Source: Candidatus Stahliibacteriota bacterium (GTDB lineage Bacteria > Hydrothermota > Tepidihabitantia > SM23-42). From it: 6,554 bases of DNA. The stretch spans positions 1 through 6,554 of the forward strand of contig DAOVBK010000094.1 of assembly GCA_030670605.1 (NCBI GenBank), written 5' to 3'. A model generated the notes under the pieces. It was not told the DNA's origin. It was given only the letters and a program-made list of their open reading frames with translations, and made no database searches. Positions 1-5,939 of this stretch are shown piece after piece (the first letter of the stretch is position 1; every line of letters starts with the position of its first letter). The translations under genes were made by a program, and so were the position numbers.

Positions 1-301
1 TATAGTCACTCGCACGGTCGCGCAGCGCATTGATTGCAGATTCCATGGACCCGTACGCAGTAATAAAAATCACCGGCGTATCCGGTGTTAGCATGCGCAC
101 TCTTCTCAAGAACTCATAGCCATCAATACCTGGCATTCTGATATCACTTATCATGCAGTCAAACTGTGTGTCTTTGAGCTTGCTCAGCGCTCGCCGTGCA
201 TCAGTCGTCGCAAACACCTGATATCCTTTTTGCTCGAGCGCATATGAAAGCCACTTAATAAGGCTTTCTTCGTCGTCGAGCAGCAGGATTCTTGGTTTCA
301 T
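1..301 (-). CDS. Response regulator, receiver domain (NtrC-type), 3' part cut by the window edge
   Basis: The first 100 residues of a two-component response regulator are visible, starting at the ATG at 301-299 and running off the left edge. The receiver fold is clear. The acidic pair D9-D10 sits in LLLDDEE, the phospho-acceptor is D53 in ISDIRMPGIDG, and the switch threonine is T81 in IFITAYGS. The conserved lysine expected near residue 103 lies just outside. The stretch ITAYGSMESAINALRDRASDY is typical of NtrC/AtoC-like regulators, which usually continue into a sigma-54 AAA+ domain and an HTH. That continuation is an inference, because the output domain is not in the window. The gene starts 15 bp after the upstream barrel-protein gene on the same strand, so it is probably the third gene of that operon. 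Its Shine-Dalgarno is weak (GGGT about 5 nt upstream). Confidence 0.9.
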   Translation of the reverse strand, partial: MKPRILLLDDEESLIKWLSYALEQKGYQVFATTDARRALSKLKDTQFDCMISDIRMPGIDGYEFLRRVRMLTPDTPVIFITAYGSMESAINALRDRASDY

Positions 302-316
302 GGTTACCCGGTTCTA

Positions 317-1234
317 TTACCGTGATGTAAAAAGCTCATCAAACGTAAACACGAGGCGTGGTGAAATCTTCACTTCTCGTAATGAGTTTTTGCTCCGCAG
401 TGCCGAGCACAGTTCAAATGTAATCGTGCCGAGTCTGTAAATCGGTAGGGCATATGACACATCCAGTCCATGCTCAGACACGCCTTCTATGTACCAGGGG
501 TTGTACAGGTACGCAATGCCTATTCTGTCTTTGGAATAGGCGAGCTTGAAACGCGTCGGCGAACGATAGGTTTCTTGCCAGAATGAACGTTCTGCGATGA
601 GTTCAAAATCACCACCAAGGAATTGATGATACAATCCGACTGACAGTCGCGACGGAAGTTCAATCAGTGTATCAATATTTTCGACAGTATAATCACCGAG
701 AAATTCATACGCGCAACTGAGAAAGCGGTAACGTGCACCCACCGTGAATATCTTACCGCGGTACTGGTACATAAACGTATCAGCAATTACATAGTCGCCC
801 ACTGAATAATTCCACAACTCTTGTGCCGTGCCAAACAGGTACGAACCCCGTAACGCAAGATCAATATCATTAAAACGTAGACCGGCACCAGCATATACCT
901 CCTCTACTGCACCCTGCGCTTTGACATGGAGAGCAAGCTCGTCTTGTTCATAGTACACATCAAATGATTGATCAAAACGTTCAGTATTACCTGCATCCAA
1001 CACGAGCCATTGCGTGATCGGACCTGCCATGTAGAATCGAAACCGGTATGTCCAGAACGTACTGCGAAAATCACCGTGTTCACGCATAACACTGAATTCC
1101 GGCAGGAAGGTGAATTGTATGCGGGTGCGTGTGTCAATATCGTTGAACGGCATTGAGAATACGCTCATATCCTCTCCGATGCCGCTGATTGAGAACGCTG
1201 ATGCACAGATAAGGAAAGATAATACGATCATCAT
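317..1234 (-). CDS. Probable outer-membrane beta-strand protein, function unknown
   Basis: A 305-residue protein that I do not recognise as a named family. It begins with a hydrophobic segment ending in small residues (ICASAFS, about residues 9-15), consistent with a signal peptide. The rest alternates aromatic/hydrophobic and polar residues in short strands ending in Tyr/Phe, for example YAGAGLRFNDIDLALRGSYL and LSVGLYHQFLGGDFELIAER. This is the pattern of transmembrane beta-barrels such as the PorV/PorQ-like proteins of FCB-type bacteria. The start is one of two adjacent ATG codons (1234 or 1231), 2 bp after the lipoprotein stop codon, so translation is probably coupled. No strong Shine-Dalgarno is present. 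The N-terminus oddly lacks Lys/Arg before the hydrophobic core. The C-terminal residue is Arg rather than the Phe often found in barrels. An outer-membrane location is inferred and no function is assigned. Confidence 0.75.
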   Translation of the reverse strand: MMIVLSFLICASAFSISGIGEDMSVFSMPFNDIDTRTRIQFTFLPEFSVMREHGDFRSTFWTYRFRFYMAGPITQWLVLDAGNTERFDQSFDVYYEQDELALHVKAQGAVEEVYAGAGLRFNDIDLALRGSYLFGTAQELWNYSVGDYVIADTFMYQYRGKIFTVGARYRFLSCAYEFLGDYTVENIDTLIELPSRLSVGLYHQFLGGDFELIAERSFWQETYRSPTRFKLAYSKDRIGIAYLYNPWYIEGVSEHGLDVSYALPIYRLGTITFELCSALRSKNSLREVKISPRLVFTFDELFTSR

Positions 1235-1236
1235 GG

Positions 1237-2310
1237 CTAATAGCGCTCTTCTGCCGGCAGAACATAGCCGACCGTAATCTCGTGAGACCCCCGTATGACC
1301 TTCATATTCGCAATATCATACGTTTCTGGTGAAAAAAGCACAAAGAAACCGAAATTCGAATCTGGATGTTCGGCGATCCGCTGTATGTGCCGAACAATAT
1401 CAATGCTGATAATCGAATCGTCAGCAGCCACCTTCTCAAATGCAATGAGCGGACCAACTGGCGTCTCGAAATCACTTATGGGCTCAAGCAACTCCCGCAC
1501 GCCAATCGCGACAGAATCACGCTTGGCAAAGTGGTCCTCAACAGTAAAGGTGAGATCAGCGAAAATCACCAACTGCTCTGTCAGCAGTGAGTCAAAGAAG
1601 AATCGCACATAGTTACGGTACAGCAATCCTGACCCGATCCACGGTTCAATGAAGAACGGATCAGGACCCGTCACAATATGGCAGTCAGCTTCAAGCGCCA
1701 TCGGTGTGACATCATCATTCTTCTTGAGGACGAACTGAGGCGGCGGACCACCCCCCCGGGAATAGAAATAGACAAAACCAGAATCCTCAGGTATCAGAAT
1801 CATACCCTGAGATGCGATTATTGCCTGTAGGTCAAGATAATTGAAAAGCACGACCAGTGAGTCATCATCTATCACGCCAGTGTAAATCGGGTTTGTTTCG
1901 TAATCACCTCCTTCATTCACCCAGAATTCAAGCTCGGTTCTCTGCTGCCAATTCGCTTTTGTTTCTTGAAATTCACCGAGCAATAGGTGCAGCGAGAACT
2001 GAATCGTATCCTTGTCAAACAGATCATTTCTTGCCATGACGAACCGAATCTCATCAAGACCCTCGTATGACGTATCGGGAAAATTAAAACGCACAAGGAC
2101 TCTCGATTCGTAGCCGCGTTCCTTGCCAAGCGCAAGATTGAGTGAATTGCCGAGAAAAGGATTCACATTTGTCTCAGTAAAGGTGTTGTCGAGCCGCAAT
2201 TGAATCTCTTCAGCTTCGAAATCACCGCGTGAGTGTAGTTCTCCCCCGCCAACCGGGAGTTCATTACAGCCCAATGTAATAAGGAATGCAAAAAGAAAAC
2301 ACCGCTTCAT
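1237..2310 (-). CDS. Secreted lipoprotein with two DNRLRE-like beta-sandwich halves
   Basis: The 357-residue product starts MKRCFLFAFLITLGC, a charged n-region, a short hydrophobic core and a lipobox-like TLGC with C15 as the lipidation site. N16 at +2 would suit an outer-membrane destination. The mature part appears to contain two related units. Unit one (about 35-200) has ESRVLVRFNF, then an alternating strand and TKANWQQR. Unit two (about 205-350) has YRNYVRFFFD, a matching strand block, DIVRHIQRIAEHPDSNFGF and a final HEITVGYV. This order (Arg plus strand, 'W' segment, helical 'DIxxxIQ', NFGF, last strand) resembles the DNRLRE domain found in secreted adhesion or carbohydrate-associated proteins. 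The match is by eye only. I chose the ATG at 2310 over the in-frame TTG at 2316 because the TTG directly abuts the -10 box. The gene leads the operon with the barrel protein and response regulator. Confidence 0.75.
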   Translation of the reverse strand: MKRCFLFAFLITLGCNELPVGGGELHSRGDFEAEEIQLRLDNTFTETNVNPFLGNSLNLALGKERGYESRVLVRFNFPDTSYEGLDEIRFVMARNDLFDKDTIQFSLHLLLGEFQETKANWQQRTELEFWVNEGGDYETNPIYTGVIDDDSLVVLFNYLDLQAIIASQGMILIPEDSGFVYFYSRGGGPPPQFVLKKNDDVTPMALEADCHIVTGPDPFFIEPWIGSGLLYRNYVRFFFDSLLTEQLVIFADLTFTVEDHFAKRDSVAIGVRELLEPISDFETPVGPLIAFEKVAADDSIISIDIVRHIQRIAEHPDSNFGFFVLFSPETYDIANMKVIRGSHEITVGYVLPAEERY

Positions 2311-2316
2311 TGACAA

Positions 2317-2344
2317 ATAATATCCAAAATTCTGGCGGAGTCAA
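2317..2344 (-). promoter_or_regulatory. Sigma-70-type promoter of the lipoprotein operon
   Basis: Read on the minus strand, TTGACT (2344-2339) is followed by a 16-bp spacer and TATTAT (2322-2317). Only 6 nt separate the -10 box from the ATG at 2310, so the expected transcription start falls at or within a base or two of the start codon. This predicts a leaderless mRNA and explains the missing Shine-Dalgarno. The -35 box directly abuts the 28-bp palindrome at 2345-2372. Confidence 0.65.
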
Positions 2345-2372
2345 GTACGGACGCGCCATGGCGCGTCCGTAC
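2345..2372. repeat. Perfect 28-bp palindrome
   Basis: The arm GTACGGACGCGCCA is followed without a spacer by its exact reverse complement, centred on CCATGG between 2358 and 2359. It lies immediately upstream of the -35 box of the leftward promoter. It could be an intergenic palindromic element (REP/MITE-like), an operator for a dimeric regulator, or a cruciform/hairpin in either transcript. No U-tract typical of a terminator follows on the leftward strand, and six A residues follow on the plus strand. The partial copies nearby favour a repeat family. Confidence 0.85.
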
Positions 2373-2378
2373 AAAAAA

Positions 2379-2442
2379 GCCATGGCGCGTCTCTACACTT
2401 CCGTTATTACCAAGGCAGAATGTTTATTTTGCGCGTCCCTAC
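2379..2442 (+). repeat. Partial copies of the palindrome arm
   Basis: The right arm of the 28-bp palindrome recurs in the same orientation. A longer copy GCCATGGCGCGTCTCTAC lies at 2379-2396, with 2 mismatches to 2355-2372 and offset by exactly 24 bp. A half-copy GCGCGTCCCTAC lies at 2431-2442. A weaker relative, GCGTGTCCGCAC at 2479-2490, overlaps the glmU start. The 12-bp cores begin at 2361, 2385, 2431 and 2479. They look like decayed or nested remnants of a palindromic repeat, or a row of binding sites. Confidence 0.65.
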
Positions 2443-2447
2443 GCCTC

Positions 2448-2475
2448 TTGACAGTTTTTCATAATCGATTATAGT
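2448..2475 (+). promoter_or_regulatory. Sigma-70-type promoter of the glmU-argS operon
   Basis: A perfect -35 TTGACA (2448-2453), a 16-bp spacer and a -10 TATAGT (2470-2475) precede the GTG start of glmU by 5 nt. The predicted transcription start (about 2481-2483) coincides with the GTG codon, so the first cistron would be leaderless. No Shine-Dalgarno is visible upstream of this start. Confidence 0.65.
2461..2472. promoter_or_regulatory. 12-bp perfect palindrome overlapping the glmU promoter (candidate operator)
   Basis: ATAATCGATTAT is self-complementary. It occupies the downstream part of the promoter spacer and the first three bases of the -10 box. That is a classic place for a repressor site, but the sequence is short and AT-rich, so chance is possible. 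No regulator can be named. Confidence 0.35.
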
Positions 2476-2480
2476 TATGC

Positions 2481-3419
2481 GTGTCCGCACGTTCTACCCC
2501 GTCTCACAGTCGCTTCAGCACGGTGATACTGGCTGCAGGCCAAGGCAAACGGATGTACTCACAGACCCCAAAAATCCTGCACACCATCTTAGGAAAACCG
2601 CTCATTGCGTTTGTCGTTGATCTCTCACGAAACATCAATAGCGACGAGATAATCTGTGTGGTCAGTCGCAACGCGCGTGATGTCAAACGCGTGCTCGGTC
2701 GAACGGTCACGTATGCAGTACAGCCGGTTCCTCGCGGTACTGGTGATGCCGCACTGAAAGGCATCACAAAAACACACAACGACAGCGTTCTCATCTTGTA
2801 TGGTGATGTACCACTTCTACAGCCAACAACGATCCAAAATCTCGTGAACCATCACAACACGCACAGCGCCGCACTGACCTTTCTCACGTGCAGTGTGGCA
2901 GATCCATTCGGCTATGGAAGAGTCCTGAGAGATCGAAGCAAAGTACGTGGGATCGTCGAACAAGGTGATGCGACACCGCAGCAGCAACGGATACGTGAAA
3001 TCAATACCGGGATATACTATGGTAGAAAATCACTTATGGTCGACGCACTACACAGTTTGACAACAGACAATAAGCAAAAAGAGCTGTACCTGACTGATAT
3101 CGTCCGGGTGCTCCTGAAGAAACACAAGAAGGTCATTGGCCTCATGATCGACAATGAAGACGAAATCATGGGCATAAATTCGAAGGCTGAGCTCGCACGC
3201 GCCCGTGAGATTGTGAAAAAAGAGTGGTATGCGCAACTCATGCAACAGGCTGTGTATATTGAAGATTCGTGCACGACGACGATCGACCTTTCCGTTCACA
3301 TTGGTGACAATGTACGCATCCGACCGAACACAGTCATAGAGGGAAACACGACGATAAAAGACAATGCAGTAGTCGGTCCGTTCGCATGGATAAAGAATGG
3401 GAAAAAAAGAAGTAGATGA
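2481..3419 (+). CDS. glmU: Short GlmU: GlcNAc-1-phosphate uridyltransferase without the acetyltransferase domain
   Basis: A 312-residue protein that should make UDP-GlcNAc from UTP and GlcNAc-1-P in the cytoplasm, feeding peptidoglycan and LPS synthesis. The Rossmann-like uridyltransferase is complete. It has LAAGQGKRM (17-25), K31, Q81, GTGDA (86-90), YGD (107-109), GYGR (144-147), E160, N175 in EINTG, LYLTD (202-206) and N233. A few left-handed beta-helix turns start (about 258-304, IEDSCTT, IGDNVRI, IEGNTTI, VVGPFAWI) and then the protein stops. E. coli GlmU has 456 residues, and the whole acetyltransferase active site is absent here. The product therefore resembles the truncated E. coli enzyme (about 331 residues) known to keep uridyltransferase activity. 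The GTG at 2481 is the first possible start, as an in-frame TAG lies at 2472. The stop overlaps the next start as ATGA. Another protein must acetylate glucosamine-1-P, or the substrate differs. Confidence 0.88.
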   Translation: MSARSTPSHSRFSTVILAAGQGKRMYSQTPKILHTILGKPLIAFVVDLSRNINSDEIICVVSRNARDVKRVLGRTVTYAVQPVPRGTGDAALKGITKTHNDSVLILYGDVPLLQPTTIQNLVNHHNTHSAALTFLTCSVADPFGYGRVLRDRSKVRGIVEQGDATPQQQRIREINTGIYYGRKSLMVDALHSLTTDNKQKELYLTDIVRVLLKKHKKVIGLMIDNEDEIMGINSKAELARAREIVKKEWYAQLMQQAVYIEDSCTTTIDLSVHIGDNVRIRPNTVIEGNTTIKDNAVVGPFAWIKNGKKRSR

Positions 3420-3868
3420 GACACATGGCGACGTGTAGAACAAAAAACACACACAGTGGCAGAGTCATTATCTACATACTTATTGTCGTGCTCGCAGCGT
3501 TCCTCGTATCGCTCGTGCTCATGCTGACGCGCGCAGACCCAGAGGCTATCTATAGGAAAAATAATGATATCAGAGTAGAGGTGCTCAATGGGTGCGGCGT
3601 GAACAGACTTGCCATGAAGGTGACGAACATTTTAAGAAAAAGAGGTTTCAATGTTGTGAAAATAGGCAATAGCAAATCACAAACATTCGCTGAAACCGTA
3701 GTCATTGAAAGAAATGACGAGAATAAACGTAACGCTGAATATCTTGCCAAGCAGATAGGCTGTAAGAACATCGGCAGTGATATCGACCCTGCACTCTATC
3801 TAGAGGTTACCGTCATTGTCGGCAAGGACTACCGTGAGATCTTCCCTGATGTCGCAAAAGAGTTCTGA
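3416..3868 (+). CDS. Membrane-anchored stand-alone LytR_C domain protein
   Basis: A 150-residue protein with a short basic N-terminus, one transmembrane segment (about 17-38, VIIYILIVVLAAFLVSLVLM) and a single LytR_C domain (about 53-143). The domain signatures are IRVEVLNGCG, LRKRGFNVV, TVVIERN, NAEYLAKQIGC and a final VTVIVGKDYREIFP strand. LytR_C normally follows a catalytic LCP (LytR-CpsA-Psr) domain that attaches polymers to cell wall. Here the catalytic domain is missing, so a binding or scaffolding role outside the inner membrane is inferred. The start ATG overlaps the glmU stop by 4 bp. An ATG three codons on (3425) is an alternative start. In many bacteria an LCP-LytR_C gene lies just before rsfS, so this gene occupies the same chromosomal slot. 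Confidence 0.85.
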   Translation: MRHMATCRTKNTHSGRVIIYILIVVLAAFLVSLVLMLTRADPEAIYRKNNDIRVEVLNGCGVNRLAMKVTNILRKRGFNVVKIGNSKSQTFAETVVIERNDENKRNAEYLAKQIGCKNIGSDIDPALYLEVTVIVGKDYREIFPDVAKEF

Positions 3869-4226
3869 AGTGCAGAGCACACGTAATGTCCAGCAGTACA
3901 TCAAAGAACTGGTACAGTACGTTGACCAAAAAAAGGGAACCGAGATCATCATCTTTGATGTCCGTGGTATATCACCAATTACTGATTATCTGATCCTCAC
4001 AACCGGACTCTCTGAAATACACAATCGCACGATTGCCGAACATATCATGCAACATGAACGACCCAATCATGTCGAGGGGTATGAAATCGGTCAATGGATC
4101 CTTCTCGATTACTTCGATGCTATTGTACACATTTTCTCGAATGAAGCGCGTGAGTTCTATGGACTTGAACGCCTCTGGGGTGATGCACCGCAGCTCTCAG
4201 TCGATTATGATACGTCAACGCCTTAA
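3849..4226 (+). CDS. rsfS: Ribosome silencing factor RsfS
   Basis: A 125-residue member of the RsfS/YbeB/Iojap family, which binds ribosomal protein uL14 on the 50S subunit and blocks subunit joining when nutrients are short. Family hallmarks are plain: DVRGISPITDYLILTTGLSE (37-56), the EGYEIGQWILLDYFDAIVHI block (76-95), and FYGLERLWGDAP (103-114). The length is normal for the family. The ATG at 3849 is preferred over an upstream in-frame TTG (3816). It begins right before the conserved helix, and GTGAGA lies about 10 nt upstream. It overlaps the LytR_C gene by 20 bp and the following argS by 20 bp. Confidence 0.95.
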   Translation: MSQKSSEVQSTRNVQQYIKELVQYVDQKKGTEIIIFDVRGISPITDYLILTTGLSEIHNRTIAEHIMQHERPNHVEGYEIGQWILLDYFDAIVHIFSNEAREFYGLERLWGDAPQLSVDYDTSTP

Positions 4227-5781
4227 AGAAATATTGCAGCACGCATTTCCTGGTGAGGAAATAGTCATTGACTACGTTCCCAAAGGAAAAAAAGGTGACT
4301 ATTTTACGAACCTCGCATTCCGAATGGCAGCGCAAAGGAAAAAGGACCCCTACACTGTTGCCCAGGACCTCGCCAAGAGCATTCAGGATGTGATGGTCAG
4401 TTCGGTCACTGCTGAAAAACCCGGATTCATTAATTTGAGTATTGATCGAGAATATCTCTTGAATGTTCTGTTTAAAGAACGAACCATGGTCAACATCGGT
4501 CAGGGCCAACCGCTCTTGATAGAGTATGTGAGCGTCAATCCAACAGGACCGATCTCGATTGTCAATGCCCGGGCAGCTGCAGTGGGCGACACCTTGGTTA
4601 AGATAATGAAACAGGTCGGTTTCGCAAGCTCCGCAGAGTACTACATAAATGATGCAGGGAAACAAACACAACTGCTTGCTGAGAGCGTGCGACAACGTAT
4701 GAATCAATTGCGCGGGAAAGAAGCAAAAATACCAGAGCACGGTTACCATGGAGAATATCTGCTCGATGTCGCACGGGGAACAATTGACCGTAACCTTGAG
4801 GATATGAATGTTATCGAAAACTTTGCCGTTGGTTATTTCATCAGCCATCAAAAAGAGACGCTTGAGAGGTTCGGCGTTGTCTTTGACAACTGGGTACGTG
4901 AATCAGATATCCGGCAGACTGGCCTCATTGATCATGTTTTGGCAACATTGAAGAAGAAAAAGCTGACCTACAAGGAAGAAGGTGCACTCTTTTTCAAAAC
5001 AACTGATTTTGGCGATGACCGGGACCGGGTTATTGTAACATCTGATGGACGTCATACGTATTTGCTTCCTGATATTGCGTATCATCTCCACAAAATCAAA
5101 CGGGACTATCCCCGGCTTATCAACATATGGGGTCCTGACCACTACGGTCATATCAAAGGTCTCATCGGCGGTATCAGGGCACTCGGATATCCCGAGGAAA
5201 CCTTGCAAGTCCTCATTGTCCAGGAAGTGAAACTGAAAAAGGCAGGTGAATACATCACCATGTCCAAGCGTGCCGGTACCGTCGCAACGCTGGATAACCT
5301 CTTGGATCAGGTGCCCAAGGATGTGGTGAGGTTTTTCCTGCTCATGAGATCATGCTCCCAGCATCTCGATTTTGACCTTGATCTCGCGCTTCGTGAGTCA
5401 GAAGATAACCCTGTATACTATGTTCAGTACGCACATGCTCGTATCAAAAGCATTGTGCAGTTTGCACGCGAGAAAGGATGGCGTGCTGAGACCGATTTCG
5501 ACTACCGATGCATCAAGGAAGACGAGGAGATTGCACTTGCGAAAACAGTCCTCAGGTTTCCAGAAATGATGGAAGACGTGACGCGGAATCTGGAACCATC
5601 ATATGTGACCTACTATCTGCTCGATCTCGCACACGCATTTCACTATTTCTATCAGAAACATCGTGTCGTCAGCGATGATAAAGAACTGACGAGGGCGCGG
5701 CTTGCGCTCATAGGGAAAGTCGCGGAAACAATACAATCCGGCCTTGAGCTCATTGGTGTATCAGCACCAGAAAAGATGTAA
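4207..5781 (+). CDS. argS: Arginyl-tRNA synthetase with a degenerate HIGH motif
   Basis: A 524-residue class I synthetase that charges tRNA-Arg. In order it has the N-terminal additional domain (1-80, with GKKGDYFTNLAF), a catalytic Rossmann fold with IEYVSVNPTGP (105-115), YYINDAGKQ (145-153) and YLLPDIAYH (285-293), then GPDHYGHIKG (309-318), a KMSKS-like TMSKRAG (351-357), and the DALR anticodon-binding domain (about 400-524, NPVYYVQYAHAR, ending IGVSAPEKM). It is slightly shorter than most ArgRS. Oddly, the HIGH signature (HLGH in the Bacillus enzyme) reads S117-I-V-N120 in PISIVNARAAAVGD, so both histidines and the glycine are changed. The first Lys of KMSK is Thr, while K354 remains. 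The surrounding residues are fully conserved and it looks like the sole, functional enzyme. The ATG at 4207 fits the family N-terminus. The longer open frame from 4033 is only overlap with rsfS. Confidence 0.95.
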   Translation: MIRQRLKEILQHAFPGEEIVIDYVPKGKKGDYFTNLAFRMAAQRKKDPYTVAQDLAKSIQDVMVSSVTAEKPGFINLSIDREYLLNVLFKERTMVNIGQGQPLLIEYVSVNPTGPISIVNARAAAVGDTLVKIMKQVGFASSAEYYINDAGKQTQLLAESVRQRMNQLRGKEAKIPEHGYHGEYLLDVARGTIDRNLEDMNVIENFAVGYFISHQKETLERFGVVFDNWVRESDIRQTGLIDHVLATLKKKKLTYKEEGALFFKTTDFGDDRDRVIVTSDGRHTYLLPDIAYHLHKIKRDYPRLINIWGPDHYGHIKGLIGGIRALGYPEETLQVLIVQEVKLKKAGEYITMSKRAGTVATLDNLLDQVPKDVVRFFLLMRSCSQHLDFDLDLALRESEDNPVYYVQYAHARIKSIVQFAREKGWRAETDFDYRCIKEDEEIALAKTVLRFPEMMEDVTRNLEPSYVTYYLLDLAHAFHYFYQKHRVVSDDKELTRARLALIGKVAETIQSGLELIGVSAPEKM

Positions 5782-5789
5782 TATGATAA

Positions 5790-5901
5790 TGAAAAAGGCA
5801 AAAGTAGAAAGTCAAAAGGCAAAAGGTAAAGGACAAACAGTGAATGGTGAATTGGGAATGGCTAATGGGGAAGGGTAAAAGGCAAAGGGCAAAGGGCAAA
5901 G
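5790..5901 (+). repeat. Purine-rich degenerate heptamer array (16 units)
   Basis: From 5790 the sequence divides exactly into 16 consecutive 7-bp units with a loose consensus G-G/T-N-R-A-A-R. Typical units are GGCAAAA, GGTAAAG and GGTGAAT, and the last three units (5881-5901) are identical GGCAAAG. It begins 8 bp after the argS stop. Because 7 is not a multiple of 3, no reading frame is conserved, so it is not coding. No terminator is recognisable in it. Confidence 0.85.
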
Positions 5902-5939
5902 CGAGCATAGTATGCAGGATGAGATGTTAGGAATTTTGC

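Noticed and set aside
2310..2315. TTGACA on the plus strand as a -35 box for a rightward promoter.
   Set aside because: No -10-like hexamer occurs 15-19 bp downstream, where the sequence is GC-rich.
2311..2316. TTG at 2316-2314 as the lipoprotein start.
   Set aside because: It directly follows the -10 box and would probably lie upstream of the transcription start. The ATG at 2310 gives a normal MKRC signal peptide.
3399..3440. A run of seven A (3402-3408) near the end of glmU that might be a frameshift or slippage site hiding the acetyltransferase domain.
   Set aside because: In the -1 frame a TAG follows at 3413 and in the +1 frame a TAG at 3436. No hexapeptide-repeat sequence continues in any frame, and the downstream DNA encodes the LytR_C protein.
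3048..3452. A 134-codon minus-strand open frame across the 3' end of glmU.
   Set aside because: It is antisense to conserved GlmU motifs and shows no family features.
4033..4206. An N-terminal extension of ArgS from an ATG at 4033.
   Set aside because: The extension is out-of-frame rsfS sequence and bears no resemblance to ArgRS. The family N-terminus starts at 4207.
4120..4851. A 243-codon open frame on the minus strand across rsfS and argS.
   Set aside because: It is antisense to two clearly conserved genes, has no recognisable domain and a composition rich in Cys/His, as expected for a shadow frame.
5905..5915. GCATAGTATGC small palindrome in the 38-bp gap between the heptamer arrays.
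   Set aside because: The arms are only 5 bp and could easily arise by chance. At most it would sit in the loop of the larger inverted structure.
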